Shown here: positions 20,953 to 31,099 of the stretch, piece by piece | Layout of the letters: the number at the start of each line of letters is the position of its first letter | How positions within the stretch are numbered: position 1 is the stretch's first letter | Assembly: GCA_947174495.1 (NCBI GenBank) | Contig: CAMWJC010000005.1 | Span: 1 to 64,000, forward strand | Length of the DNA stretch: 64,000 nucleotides | Source: an uncultured Lachnospiraceae bacterium | Lineage (GTDB): Bacteria > Bacillota > Clostridia > Lachnospirales > Lachnospiraceae | Reading direction: 5' to 3' | Made by a program: the position numbers and the translations under genes | Notes under the pieces: model-generated | Told to the model about the DNA's origin: nothing | The model's input: the letters and a program-made list of their open reading frames with translations, nothing else | The model's database searches: none

Positions 20953-22342
20953 TTTGAATCAGAAAACTCATGGTCGTTCCCTTTCCCGGCATGCTTTCAA
21001 TGTAAAGCTTGCTCTCATGAAGAGTAAGTATCTCTGCACAGAGAGCCAGCCCAAGACCTGCACCATTTTTGCTTCTGGATCTGGACTTATCTACCATATA
21101 AAAAGCCTGAGTAATCTTCTGAACTTCCTCAGCCGGAATTCCTACTCCATAATCCTTTACTCCAAATCGATAACCGTCTTCTTCCGCCTTCCCAAAAATT
21201 TCAATCCTGCTTCCTGGTTCGGATGCCTTAACCGCATTGTCCAAAAGATTGATCAGCACCGTAATGATCAGATCCTTCTCGACCAAAACCGTATGCTTAT
21301 CGTAAGAGTACACAAAATCCATTTCTTCATTGGTCTTAAACATATCTTTCAAATAAAGAAACAGGCTTTCTGCAGATACACTTTGAAATTCCGGTGTTCC
21401 GTGTCTTGCCACCATAATATCCAAAAGACGGATGGACATGGCTTCCAGCCGCTTTCCTTCTGTATAGATATAATTTGCAGATAAAAAGCTTTTTTCTTCA
21501 TCCAGCTTTCGTGAACGAAGAATATCCGCATATCCAATAATCGAAGTTAAAGGGGTTTTCAGCTCATGTGCAAAAGCCGCCATGAAATCTTCCCTGGCCT
21601 GCAGTTCATCTTCCAGCTTTCGGACATTCTCTTCCAGGGCCTCCGCCATCTGATTAAAGTCCAAAGTAAGCTGTCCCAACTCGTCATTACTCATCTTCCG
21701 GGCTCTGTATTCATAATCCCCTGCCGCCATCTGCTTGGTGGCCTTTGTCAGAAGACGTATAGGCTTGGTCAGCCAGGAGGCAATCAGGTGCATGATCACC
21801 GTTCCCAACACAAGCATCAACACCATCACTCTTCGATACACGGTAAACCCAAGCGCCCGCTCGTTAAATACTTCCGTCACATCCCGCAGAGTTTCCAAAT
21901 AAAGCACTCTGTCCAAGGCCTTGACCGTGCTTCCGGTCTGAACATAATACTGTTCATTCAAGGAAATGACTTGATAGGTTTTTGTCGTCTCATCGGTAAT
22001 TGCAAGCAATTCTTCATCCGCATCAAAACCGTCACTGGCATAAAGAACTTCTTTCTCTTCATCGGAAATACGCAGCATACGTCCTGTATTCATGCCCCCG
22101 GCTTCCAAATTGACTGCGATCTGCTCAATGGAACTGTCCTGCAATACATCATATTTGGCTGGCACATTTAAAGCCGCCGTCTCAAACGCAAAACGGAGGA
22201 TACTGTTTTCATCCAGCGCCTGCCCCACTTCACGCTCAATGGACGTCTCAAACACATAATTTACAAAATAAAATCCGCCGAAGCCCAGTGACATTGCCAT
22301 CACTATGATGCTCCATAACAGAAGTTTCAAAGAAAATTTCAT
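20912..22342 (-). CDS. Sensor histidine kinase
   Basis: HAMP region; FAHELKTPLTSIIGYADIL H-box; NLLDNAVKAS and GAGLGLALC. Confidence 0.95.
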   Translation of the reverse strand: MKFSLKLLLWSIIVMAMSLGFGGFYFVNYVFETSIEREVGQALDENSILRFAFETAALNVPAKYDVLQDSSIEQIAVNLEAGGMNTGRMLRISDEEKEVLYASDGFDADEELLAITDETTKTYQVISLNEQYYVQTGSTVKALDRVLYLETLRDVTEVFNERALGFTVYRRVMVLMLVLGTVIMHLIASWLTKPIRLLTKATKQMAAGDYEYRARKMSNDELGQLTLDFNQMAEALEENVRKLEDELQAREDFMAAFAHELKTPLTSIIGYADILRSRKLDEEKSFLSANYIYTEGKRLEAMSIRLLDIMVARHGTPEFQSVSAESLFLYLKDMFKTNEEMDFVYSYDKHTVLVEKDLIITVLINLLDNAVKASEPGSRIEIFGKAEEDGYRFGVKDYGVGIPAEEVQKITQAFYMVDKSRSRSKNGAGLGLALCAEILTLHESKLYIESMPGKGTTMSFLIQSDRKEEQHEKVSH

Positions 22343-23019
22343 TGCGGTACCTCTAAGCGGTATCCTATCTTATACACCGCCACCAGATTCTGTTCCCATC
22401 CCAGCTTTCTTCTAAGCCGCTGCACATGAAGGTCAAGAGTACGGCTGTCACCGAAATAATCTTCCTCCCAAACCTTCTCATACAGGCTTTCCCTGAACAA
22501 AGCCACATTTTTGTTTGTAATGAATAATACCAACAATCCAAATTCCTTGTTGGTCAAAATTACCGGTCTTCCTGCCCTGGTAACCTGCCGTGCTTCCATA
22601 TCCACTACCACATCGCCTACGGTAATGATTCTTTCCGATTTGTGATAACGCCGAAGCACTGCTTCCACTCTTGCTACCAGTTCCACCACATCAAAGGGCT
22701 TAACCAAATAGTCATCAGCCCCCAGCTTCAACCCTTTAACCCGATCCTTCACTTCATGCTTGGCAGTGATAAAAATCACCGGAATCCTTAAAGGGCGGAT
22801 ATAATCCATAATATCATATCCGTCAGCTCCCGGAAGCATTATATCAAGAAGCACCAGGTCAAAGCTTTCCTTCTCAAGCAGTGCAATCGCCTCAAGTCCA
22901 TCCTGCACCGTAGTACATTGATAGCCGGAGGACGATAAATTCAAATCAATCAAATCACATATTGCCTTTTCATCATCTACAATCAGTATCCTAATCATTC
23001 TTCTGCTTTCCACCCCCAA
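22339..23019 (-). CDS. OmpR/PhoB-family response regulator
   Basis: LVLLDIMLPGADGYDIMDYIR receiver; C-terminal SRTLDLHVQRLRRKL winged helix. Confidence 0.96.
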   Translation of the reverse strand: MGVESRRMIRILIVDDEKAICDLIDLNLSSSGYQCTTVQDGLEAIALLEKESFDLVLLDIMLPGADGYDIMDYIRPLRIPVIFITAKHEVKDRVKGLKLGADDYLVKPFDVVELVARVEAVLRRYHKSERIITVGDVVVDMEARQVTRAGRPVILTNKEFGLLVLFITNKNVALFRESLYEKVWEEDYFGDSRTLDLHVQRLRRKLGWEQNLVAVYKIGYRLEVPQ

Positions 23020-24095
23020 TAGGCCCTTGCCCTCTCAACCAGCTCTGCCACCGTATCCTCATCGCTGCAAGGGTATTTCTTTTGTATTTCCGTATCCTCA
23101 TAAAATCCGCCGGTTCTCTGATAATAAATAGTATAACTGCTTTCGGTCAACAGCTCATTTCCCTCATAGCTGTACCGCGCCAGAACCAGCAAATCCTTCA
23201 TTCCATCCCCGTCAATATCACGGCAGGCCATTCCCTTTAATGCATACAGGTTATCGTAATCTCCCATTGGCTGAAAACTCCAAACAATATCTCCCTGCTC
23301 GTCAATCAGGTAGATCATAAAAGTAGCAAAATTAGACATGGTATATGTACCCGGAACCACCTCCAGCCGTCCCAGCTTTTCAAACTGCCGGAAATAGCAT
23401 AATTCTTTGGTGATCTGAAATCCATTTCTGAGAAGTTCCTTTTTGGTAGTTGCGGTATACAAAAACTCTGCGCTTCTTCCGTCCCTTACAAATGCCGTAA
23501 TGCAATCTACACTCTTATTCATACTAAATCGGTTGATCTTGTCTGAGATCCTATAATCCCGATAAAATCCCTGATTATTTTGAAAAAGCACATCCCCCAC
23601 CTTATAAGGCTTTCCCTTATATGCTCCGGTCTTATTTTCACAGATGGCAATTAATACAATATCCGTTTTGCCATCTCCGTCAAGCTCCTGAAAAGACACA
23701 GCCGCAAGCTTCTGAATAGGCTGCTCCATCTGTCCCTTATTTCTACTGTTCACCTCAAGCTGATCAGTTGCATATACAATGGTACCGTCTTCTCTGGCAA
23801 GAAAAATCGCCAGCCTGTGATATGTCTTTTCCAGTGCAGGAATCAGGATAACTCCTCCAAAACACTCTGTCTCTATGGGGAATATCTGACTACTTATCAC
23901 CTGAAACCCCGCCGTTTCAATCTCATAGCGCTTGGTAATGCCTGATAGCCGCTGTTGATAATCCTGATAGGCTTCCAGTAGCTCTCCGGAAGTTTCGGAA
24001 GCTTCTGACCCATGGACAGAAAAAGAGAAAGCGGGTGACATACATAAAAGACAAATTATCAAAAAGGAAGTAATTAATACTCTCTTATGTTTCAT
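22995..24095 (-). CDS. Secreted hypothetical protein with VCBS/FG-GAP-like segments
   Basis: Signal peptide; LDGDGKTDIVLIAIC and IDGDGMKDLLVLARY; overlaps response regulator start. Confidence 0.75.
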   Translation of the reverse strand: MKHKRVLITSFLIICLLCMSPAFSFSVHGSEASETSGELLEAYQDYQQRLSGITKRYEIETAGFQVISSQIFPIETECFGGVILIPALEKTYHRLAIFLAREDGTIVYATDQLEVNSRNKGQMEQPIQKLAAVSFQELDGDGKTDIVLIAICENKTGAYKGKPYKVGDVLFQNNQGFYRDYRISDKINRFSMNKSVDCITAFVRDGRSAEFLYTATTKKELLRNGFQITKELCYFRQFEKLGRLEVVPGTYTMSNFATFMIYLIDEQGDIVWSFQPMGDYDNLYALKGMACRDIDGDGMKDLLVLARYSYEGNELLTESSYTIYYQRTGGFYEDTEIQKKYPCSDEDTVAELVERARAYWGWKAEE

Positions 24096-24171
24096 GGCAT
24101 CCCCACCTTCTCATTCGTTTCTTTCAACTATTAGTTCTAATATAAGATTATAGGTGATTTCTATCTGTTTT

Positions 24172-25851
24172 TCAATATTCTCCTACATAGTTATATTTAT
24201 AAGTGTACTTTCCGGCAGTATACCCGTAAACATAATCCCGCCCGTAAACTTCATGACTGATCAGATTTCCAAATGTATCATATGATTTTTCCCATATAAG
24301 CTCTTCGCCTTTTTCTACAAGCCTATCTTCTTCACTATCATACTTTACCATGTTCTGTTCATCCTCTTCAAACACAATCTGATACCCTTGTATCTGCTCT
24401 CCCGCCTCATCATATTTATAATTGCCTCCCCATAAATAAAAGCCATCTTCTGCCGCTTCATAAAAAATCGCTTTTATTGGGTTTCCCGCTTCATCATATT
24501 CATATTGATAATATTTGTATAAACTTTTATCATCAAAGTATTTCACTACCTCAATCAAATTCCCATTCTTATCATATTCGTATTCATTCCATTCTAAGAT
24601 TTCTCCATCCGATGTTTGACAGATATATTCTACAGGGGCTCCTGCCTCATTATATTGATATACAAATTCTACCCTTGCACCATCTGACAAATATGTTTGT
24701 TCTGAAAGGGTTCCATCCCTGTTAAATTCGAATTCTACATCAAACCCCCAGCTGCTGTCTATTATTTTCCTCACATTTGGTTTATAAACATATTTGTTAA
24801 GCCCTAAAGAATACATAAATCCTTTTGAGCTCTCATCAATGTCATAAATCTCTTCCTTTACGGACTTGGGCTCTTCATCTTCCCAATATTCAACGGAATA
24901 CCATGTCTCTTTCCATGAATATTTATCATCTCCTACTTCGGAAACCATTACGTTCCCTTCTTCAAAGTCATAAGCATAGCCACCGATCAAATTAGAATCA
25001 CTGTCAAAAACTCCATCTTCGCTATTCAGTAATTCTTCCACCCTCTTCAATTTTCCATTATTGTCATACTCATATGAAATTTCTGCCATAACAGATCCAT
25101 CTCTTCCACAAATTTCTTCTTTTACGATAGCAATATTTTCCAGGATCTGCTTCTCTCTTGACGATAACTTATCATTTTCAGTATCCCATACCATAGCCTG
25201 TCCTTCTTCCAGGACCTCCACTGCCTGCTCATAGTCTCCCTGCTCAATAAGCTCATCCGACTTTTCCCTGTATATTTCCACTAATTTCTGAAGCAGACGC
25301 CCATCCACATCTCCTTCTTTCTCCCAATATTCTTGTAACGCAAATGCTGCCTGCTCATAGCCTTTGTTCTCCAAAAGAGCATTGACTTCCTCCAAATGGA
25401 TGTCTGTCAACCTGGTTAACAGTGAGGTCTTCTGATCTTCCTCAACTGCCTCCATTCCTTTTTGTAACTGCTCCTCTGCTTTTTCAAGATCTCCATTCAT
25501 CTGATGAATCTCTGCTGTTATCAGATAAATATCGCATAAAGACGGCTCCAATTCAAGCACCTTGTCATAATATATTAGCGCTTCCTCATATTCTTCCGCC
25601 TGTAAATGCTCCTCGGCAAGCTGTAAATTTTTGTTGAATTGATATCCATCGCTGGTAATATATAAAACAACACCTACGCCTGCAAGTACAAGAACCAACG
25701 CTACAGCCGCAATAACCACCAAAACCCATTTCTTCTTGCCGCTTTCTTTTGCTTTCTTTCCTTCCTCTCCATGCACAGAAGCACCACATTTATGACAAAA
25801 TGCTACTCCTTCCGGCAATTCCGTTCCACATTGATCACAAAATCTCCCCAT
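24172..25851 (-). CDS. Zinc-ribbon, TM, TPR protein with YD-like repeats
   Basis: FCDQCGTELPEGVAFCHKCG; TM; TPR-like helices; repeats such as YDKNGNLIEVVKYFDDKS. Confidence 0.85.
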   Translation of the reverse strand: MGRFCDQCGTELPEGVAFCHKCGASVHGEEGKKAKESGKKKWVLVVIAAVALVLVLAGVGVVLYITSDGYQFNKNLQLAEEHLQAEEYEEALIYYDKVLELEPSLCDIYLITAEIHQMNGDLEKAEEQLQKGMEAVEEDQKTSLLTRLTDIHLEEVNALLENKGYEQAAFALQEYWEKEGDVDGRLLQKLVEIYREKSDELIEQGDYEQAVEVLEEGQAMVWDTENDKLSSREKQILENIAIVKEEICGRDGSVMAEISYEYDNNGKLKRVEELLNSEDGVFDSDSNLIGGYAYDFEEGNVMVSEVGDDKYSWKETWYSVEYWEDEEPKSVKEEIYDIDESSKGFMYSLGLNKYVYKPNVRKIIDSSWGFDVEFEFNRDGTLSEQTYLSDGARVEFVYQYNEAGAPVEYICQTSDGEILEWNEYEYDKNGNLIEVVKYFDDKSLYKYYQYEYDEAGNPIKAIFYEAAEDGFYLWGGNYKYDEAGEQIQGYQIVFEEDEQNMVKYDSEEDRLVEKGEELIWEKSYDTFGNLISHEVYGRDYVYGYTAGKYTYKYNYVGEY

Positions 25852-25885
25852 TCCTTTATCCCTCCTAGTAATTTGGGCTCCATAC

Positions 25886-27790
25886 CTATTCTGCCTTGAA
25901 AGCCCTCTCTGCTAATACATTATCATTAGAATCCAAATAACGTATGATGATTGTACATGCACCTGCCCGGCCAATTTCGTCATCTATCTCCGCAGCTTGC
26001 ATCTCGAATAAAAAAGCAGCCTCCTCAAGACCAGCCTCAAGCTGTTCGCCTACATCATCTGGCAACACTATATCTTCATTATATTTATAAGTCATGATAA
26101 AATCATTACCCTTTGCTTCTATAGTTATAGACAACCCAAATTCTTCTGCTGCCCGTATCTGTTCTTCATACAATGCCCTGACCCAAGGATCATTGTAATA
26201 TTTTTCGACTGTATTTTCCTTGATTTCTTCTGTTAATGCAATATATTCCAGAACAACCTCCTGCTCCTCGTCTCTTTCATCCCCCAAAAGGGCATAGGTA
26301 TATTCATAAACATAATTGCCATCTTCGCTATCACTGAGTATATTCCCTAACGAATCATAGCTTTTCTCCCACTGTTCGCCCGGATTCCCCTTATCATCGT
26401 ATTCTGTATATTTTATTTCATTGCCCCATTGATCATATTCTATAACACTGGATATACTTCCATCACTGTCATATGCTATGTATTCCTTAACATGTCCTTC
26501 CTCGTCATATTCAGCTTCCTCTCTTTCTGTTATATTCCCTTCCTCATCATAAGACAAATACTTTACTCTATTCCCTGTTTCATCATATTCTGTCACGCCA
26601 CTTATGCTTCCATCGCTGTAATATCCTATGCTCTTTATCAGATTTTCATTTTCATCGTATTCATATTCTATCCATTCCCGCACACTCTCATCATCATTAT
26701 AAAATACATATTTTGACTCGCTTCCGGCCTCATTATATTCAGTCACGAACTTCAAATAACCGCCTTGAAAATACCATAAATGCTTTGTCATATTTCCGTT
26801 TTTATCGTATTCATATTCTGACCAGTTACCTTTGCTCCCATCACTATAATAATCAATAAATTTGGCTACATTCCCTGCTTTATCATACTCAGCTTCCCCA
26901 TATAAGTATACATTCCCGTTAGCGTCATATGATTCACTTTTTATCTTGCTTCCCAATTCATTATACTCATTTTCTTCCCATTCACTTATTATTCCAGACT
27001 CATAATACACATATTTCGTTTCGTTTCCGTCTGCATCATACTCAAACTCCATTCCCCATTCTACATTTCCATCGCTGTCATAACATTCATATTTAATCAC
27101 ATTACCAGTATTGTCATATATATATTCATACCACTCATCAATATTATTATCATCATCACATTCTGTCATTTTCTCCCTTCTGACAATAATATTTTCCCGC
27201 AGATATGCTTCCTTTTCCGCTAAATCTGCCGCATCGGTATAGCCTGTCCCTTCGTTTAAAATTCCAACTGCCTGTTCATACTCTCCCTGTGCCAAAAAAT
27301 AATCGGACCTCTCTATGCATAGCTCCGCCAGCTTATCCTCCAGATTTCCTGCATTTTCCCCTTCTATATTCTTTGCAATGCCGTCCTTTAATATAGCAAT
27401 CGCTTCATCATACGACTCCTCTGCAAGATAAATATCTGCTGATTTCAAATATGCGTCTACAACAGAATCATCCCGTTCCAATGCTGCCTGATAATAAGAA
27501 AGAGCTTCCTCGTATTCCCCAGCCTCATATTTTTTCTCCGCCAGCTTCATATTCTTTTTGCATTGATAGCTGTTACTATTCAAATATAAAAAAGTACCTG
27601 CACCTGCCAACATAAGAATTAATACTGCCGCACAGGCCGAAGCCACTAAAATCCATATCCGGATATTATTTCCGGATGACTTTTCCTCTTTTTCAACCTT
27701 ATTTAAATTGCTGACAGGTGCTCCGCATTCAGTACAAAATGCAGCTCCTTCTACTAACTTTTTTCCACACTGATCACAAAATTTTCCCAT
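25886..27790 (-). CDS. Zinc-ribbon, TM, TPR protein with extended YD-like repeats
   Basis: MGKFCDQCGKKLVEGAAFCTECG; TPR-like region; about 12 repeats of the type YDxxGNxxKYxxYDSDG over 26293-27136. Start placed at 27790. Confidence 0.85.
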   Translation of the reverse strand: MGKFCDQCGKKLVEGAAFCTECGAPVSNLNKVEKEEKSSGNNIRIWILVASACAAVLILMLAGAGTFLYLNSNSYQCKKNMKLAEKKYEAGEYEEALSYYQAALERDDSVVDAYLKSADIYLAEESYDEAIAILKDGIAKNIEGENAGNLEDKLAELCIERSDYFLAQGEYEQAVGILNEGTGYTDAADLAEKEAYLRENIIVRREKMTECDDDNNIDEWYEYIYDNTGNVIKYECYDSDGNVEWGMEFEYDADGNETKYVYYESGIISEWEENEYNELGSKIKSESYDANGNVYLYGEAEYDKAGNVAKFIDYYSDGSKGNWSEYEYDKNGNMTKHLWYFQGGYLKFVTEYNEAGSESKYVFYNDDESVREWIEYEYDENENLIKSIGYYSDGSISGVTEYDETGNRVKYLSYDEEGNITEREEAEYDEEGHVKEYIAYDSDGSISSVIEYDQWGNEIKYTEYDDKGNPGEQWEKSYDSLGNILSDSEDGNYVYEYTYALLGDERDEEQEVVLEYIALTEEIKENTVEKYYNDPWVRALYEEQIRAAEEFGLSITIEAKGNDFIMTYKYNEDIVLPDDVGEQLEAGLEEAAFLFEMQAAEIDDEIGRAGACTIIIRYLDSNDNVLAERAFKAE

Positions 27791-27988
27791 CTGTTTATCT
27801 CCTTGATGTTTTCCTATATAGGAACCACTGTTCCGCTTTTTACGCATTACTATATTAATAGTAGTATAATTCATATAAGAAAACAAGAACAAAACAGAAA
27901 GTTCGACAAGTTGAACAAAAGAAGCATTCATCATCCGACAAATGCTCCTCTTAAAATATAATCTTCAAATCCAAATTAATAAACCTAA

Positions 27989-29869
27989 TTACTCTCTTTC
28001 TGCCCGAAGCGCCCGCATGGAATTCAGGATTGCAATCACGGAAACTCCAACATCTGCAAACACTGCCTCCCACATATTGGCAACGCCAAATGCTCCAAGC
28101 AAAAGAACCAGGGCCTTCACTGCTAGGGCAAATACAATATTCTGCTTCACGATCGACAATGTTTTTCTGGATATCCGCACGATGGATGCAATCTTTTTCA
28201 CATCATCATCCATTAAGACCACATCCGCTGCTTCAATGGCCGCGTCAGATCCCATGCTCCCCATGGCAATACCAATATCGGCTCTGGTGAGTACCGGTGC
28301 ATCGTTGATACCGTCTCCCACAAAGGCAAGCTTTGACTTTCCTTCCTGCATAGTCAAAAGTTCTTCGACTTTGGCTACCTTATCACCGGGAAGAAGTTCT
28401 GCATGAACCTCATCAATTCCCAATTCCTTTGCCACCGCATCAGCCGCTTCTCTCCGGTCTCCGGTTAACATAACACACTTTTTCACACCCACCCGCTTCA
28501 TGTTACGGATAGCCTGTGCTGCTCCTTCTTTCACGCTGTCCGCAATGACGATCGTCCCCGCAAAGCTTCCTTCACATGCCGCATAAACAACGGTTCCCGC
28601 ACTCTTATCAAGTAAATAATCAATATTTCTTTCTTTCATCAGCTTTTCATTGCCGATCAGAATTTCTTTTCCATCCACCGACACGCAGATACCGCATCCG
28701 GCAATCTCTTCTGCCTGCCCTACCCGTTCTATGTTCAGTTCCTTTCCATATGCCTCACGGATAGAACCGGCAATGGGATGTGTGGAATAGCCTTCTGCCA
28801 GTGCCGCCAATTCCAGAAGCTCTTCTTTGCTCCGGTTCACCAGGCAGATTTCCTGCACTTTAAATTCTCCTTTGGTCAGCGTTCCCGTCTTGTCAAACAC
28901 AATGGTTTCCATCTCAGCAACCGCTTCCAGATAATTACTGCCCTTTACCAGCACTCCAATCCGGGAAGCTGCACCGATTCCTCCAAAGAAGCCAAGAGGC
29001 ACGGAAATAACCAGCGCACAGGGACAGGAAATAACCAAAAAGATACAAGCCCTTTTGATCCATTCGCTCCATCCTCCGCCTAAAATAAGCGGCGGCAGTA
29101 TTGCCAGGATCACTGCACCAATTGTAACCACCGGGGTATAATATCTTGCAAATTTCGTAATAAAATTTTCTACTTTTGCTTTTTTACTGCTGGCATTTTC
29201 CACCAGCTCCAGAATTCTTGCAACAGTAGAATCGTCAAACTCCTTCGTAGTCTGCACCTTCAGCGTTCCGCTGCCATTCACACAGCCACTGATAACCTCA
29301 TCGCCCACGGCCGCCTTTCTCGGAACCGATTCCCCGGTAAGCGCTGCCGTATCAATAAAGGATTCTCCTTCCTGTACCACACCGTCTAAGGGAATTCTTT
29401 CCCCCGGCTTGACTACAATGATGCTTCCAAGCTCCACATCATCCGGGTCTACCTGCGTCAGTTTCCCATCTACCTCAATATTGGCATATTCCGGACAAAT
29501 GTCCATCATGTCGGAAATAGACTGGCGGGACTTGCCCACCGCATATCCCTGAAACAACTCTCCGACCTGATAAAACAGCATCACCGCAACGCCTTCCGAA
29601 TACTCCCCTACTCCAAAAGCTCCAAAGGTAGCTATCATCATGAGAAAGTTTTCGTCAAACACCTGCCCGTGTCTGATATTTCTTACTGCCTTGTAAATAA
29701 TGTCATAACCGATAATTAAATAAGGCACCAGATAGATAAAAAATAAGAATATGGTATGCTCCATGGATGTAAACAGCCCCGCATGCTCACAGGCAAACAG
29801 ACCTGCAAAAAGGACCAATGCCAGAATGATACGTATAAGCATCTTTTTCTGCTTCTTTGTCATAACCAA
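27989..29869 (-). CDS. Heavy-metal translocating P-type ATPase
   Basis: VISCPCALVISVPLGFFGGIG (CPC), FDKTGTLTKGEF, GDGINDAPVL. Confidence 0.96.
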   Translation of the reverse strand: MVMTKKQKKMLIRIILALVLFAGLFACEHAGLFTSMEHTIFLFFIYLVPYLIIGYDIIYKAVRNIRHGQVFDENFLMMIATFGAFGVGEYSEGVAVMLFYQVGELFQGYAVGKSRQSISDMMDICPEYANIEVDGKLTQVDPDDVELGSIIVVKPGERIPLDGVVQEGESFIDTAALTGESVPRKAAVGDEVISGCVNGSGTLKVQTTKEFDDSTVARILELVENASSKKAKVENFITKFARYYTPVVTIGAVILAILPPLILGGGWSEWIKRACIFLVISCPCALVISVPLGFFGGIGAASRIGVLVKGSNYLEAVAEMETIVFDKTGTLTKGEFKVQEICLVNRSKEELLELAALAEGYSTHPIAGSIREAYGKELNIERVGQAEEIAGCGICVSVDGKEILIGNEKLMKERNIDYLLDKSAGTVVYAACEGSFAGTIVIADSVKEGAAQAIRNMKRVGVKKCVMLTGDRREAADAVAKELGIDEVHAELLPGDKVAKVEELLTMQEGKSKLAFVGDGINDAPVLTRADIGIAMGSMGSDAAIEAADVVLMDDDVKKIASIVRISRKTLSIVKQNIVFALAVKALVLLLGAFGVANMWEAVFADVGVSVIAILNSMRALRAERE

Positions 29870-29880
29870 AACACACCTTT

Positions 29881-30099
29881 CTACAGGAGAATCTTACAAT
29901 CCGGCTCTACCTTTGCACAGACAGCCACAACTTCCTTCATAATTTCATCAAACTTTTCGTCCAATGCATCAATAGTCATCTTCTGTGCCAGAAAGCTTAC
30001 GCTGGCATCGTTTACTCCTTCGATTTTTTTGATGGCATCCTCCATCTTTGCTGCACAGTTTGCACAATCCAAATCTTCCAGTTTAAATTTTTTCTTCAT
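29881..30099 (-). CDS. Heavy-metal-associated (HMA) domain protein
   Basis: KLEDLDCANCAAKMEDAIKKIEGV, CxxC HMA motif. Confidence 0.92.
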   Translation of the reverse strand: MKKKFKLEDLDCANCAAKMEDAIKKIEGVNDASVSFLAQKMTIDALDEKFDEIMKEVVAVCAKVEPDCKILL

Positions 30100-30151
30100 G
30101 TTCTTCTCCCTCTCTTTTCATATTCTCTATCGAGAAATTATCTTTTACCTG

Positions 30152-30511
30152 TCATTCCTCGATGTGTTCTCTTCCCTGCGCAATGATCGTTCTTACATGA
30201 TTATCTGCCAGAGAATAAAATACCGATTTCCCATCCCGTCTGCTCTTTACAAGCTTACTCTGCTTCAGGATTTTCAGCTGATGAGAAATTGCCGATTGTG
30301 TCATATTAAGCGCCTGTGCAAGATCACATACACACACTTCCGCTTCGAACAGCACATATAAGATTCTGATTCTGGTCGAATCACCAAACACTTTGAATAA
30401 TTCTGCCAGGTCATAAAGTTCATCTTCATCAGGCATCTTTTGGGATACCAGATTAAGAAGCTCCTCATGTGTCTGAAAAGTATCACAGCACTCCACGTCA
30501 TGCATTGCCAT
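30152..30511 (-). CDS. ArsR/SmtB-family metalloregulator (CadC-like)
   Basis: FGDSTRIRILYVLFEAEVCVCDLAQALNMTQSAISHQLKILKQSKLVKSRRDGKSVFYSL; N-terminal ECCDT. Confidence 0.94.
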   Translation of the reverse strand: MAMHDVECCDTFQTHEELLNLVSQKMPDEDELYDLAELFKVFGDSTRIRILYVLFEAEVCVCDLAQALNMTQSAISHQLKILKQSKLVKSRRDGKSVFYSLADNHVRTIIAQGREHIEE

Positions 30512-30565
30512 TCTCTCACCGCCTTTTCAAAAATTCTGCTATAATTAGGAATTAATTGATATTTT

Positions 30566-30593
30566 ATCATTTGAACAACTGTTCATATGTTCA
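30566..30593 (-). promoter_or_regulatory. ArsR/SmtB-type operator
   Basis: TGAACA-ac-TGTTCA with extended dyad atcatttgaacaactgttcatatgttca, just upstream of the arsR start. Confidence 0.7.
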
Positions 30594-30631
30594 GAATAAT
30601 ACAGGGCTGACAAAATGTCAACCCCTAAAAT

Positions 30632-31083
30632 CTATGTAATTTGATACGTCAGAATTTTGGAGTGTCAATTCCTGTTTGGCTGCTATGACAGCTTTCGGGA
30701 TTTTGGGAAATGGCTGTCAAAAATATCTATAAGCTGCCCTACGCAGAAACTCAATGCCCTGAATCGAAACAGATGCGATGAGCTTATAAAATTTTTAGCG
30801 TAGAATCAAGAATCCGTCTCGAAGTAAATGTACGCCCTGTTTTCTTTGTTCGAGGTATACCGAGTTTGAAAACAGGGCGTTAATATCATTTCTGAGAGCG
30901 GATTCTTAGATTCTGCCTAAAAATTTTATCGCTCAAGCAATGTTTTGATCAGGGCATTTCAGACAACTGCTACGGGCAGCAATATTATTTTGACAGCCAT
31001 TTCTCCAAAATCTATCGAAAGACTGTCAAAAGTCAGCCAAACAGGAATTGACAACCAAAAATTCTGATGTCTCAAATCACATG
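30632..31083. repeat. 452-bp imperfect palindrome (two arms of about 226 bp)
   Basis: Left arm CTATGTAATTTGATACGTCAGAATTTTGGAGTGTCAATTCCTGTTTGGCTG... matches the reverse complement of the right arm CCATGTGATTTGAGACATCAGAATTTTTGGTTGTCAATTCCTGTTTGGCTG... through to the centre GGTATACC (30854-30861). Confidence 0.92.
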
Positions 31084-31099
31084 GACAAATAGTTGCCTT

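Noticed and set aside
25886-27790. RHS polymorphic toxin
   Set aside because: YD-like repeats are present, but no RHS core-associated motif, toxin tip or immunity gene was recognised.
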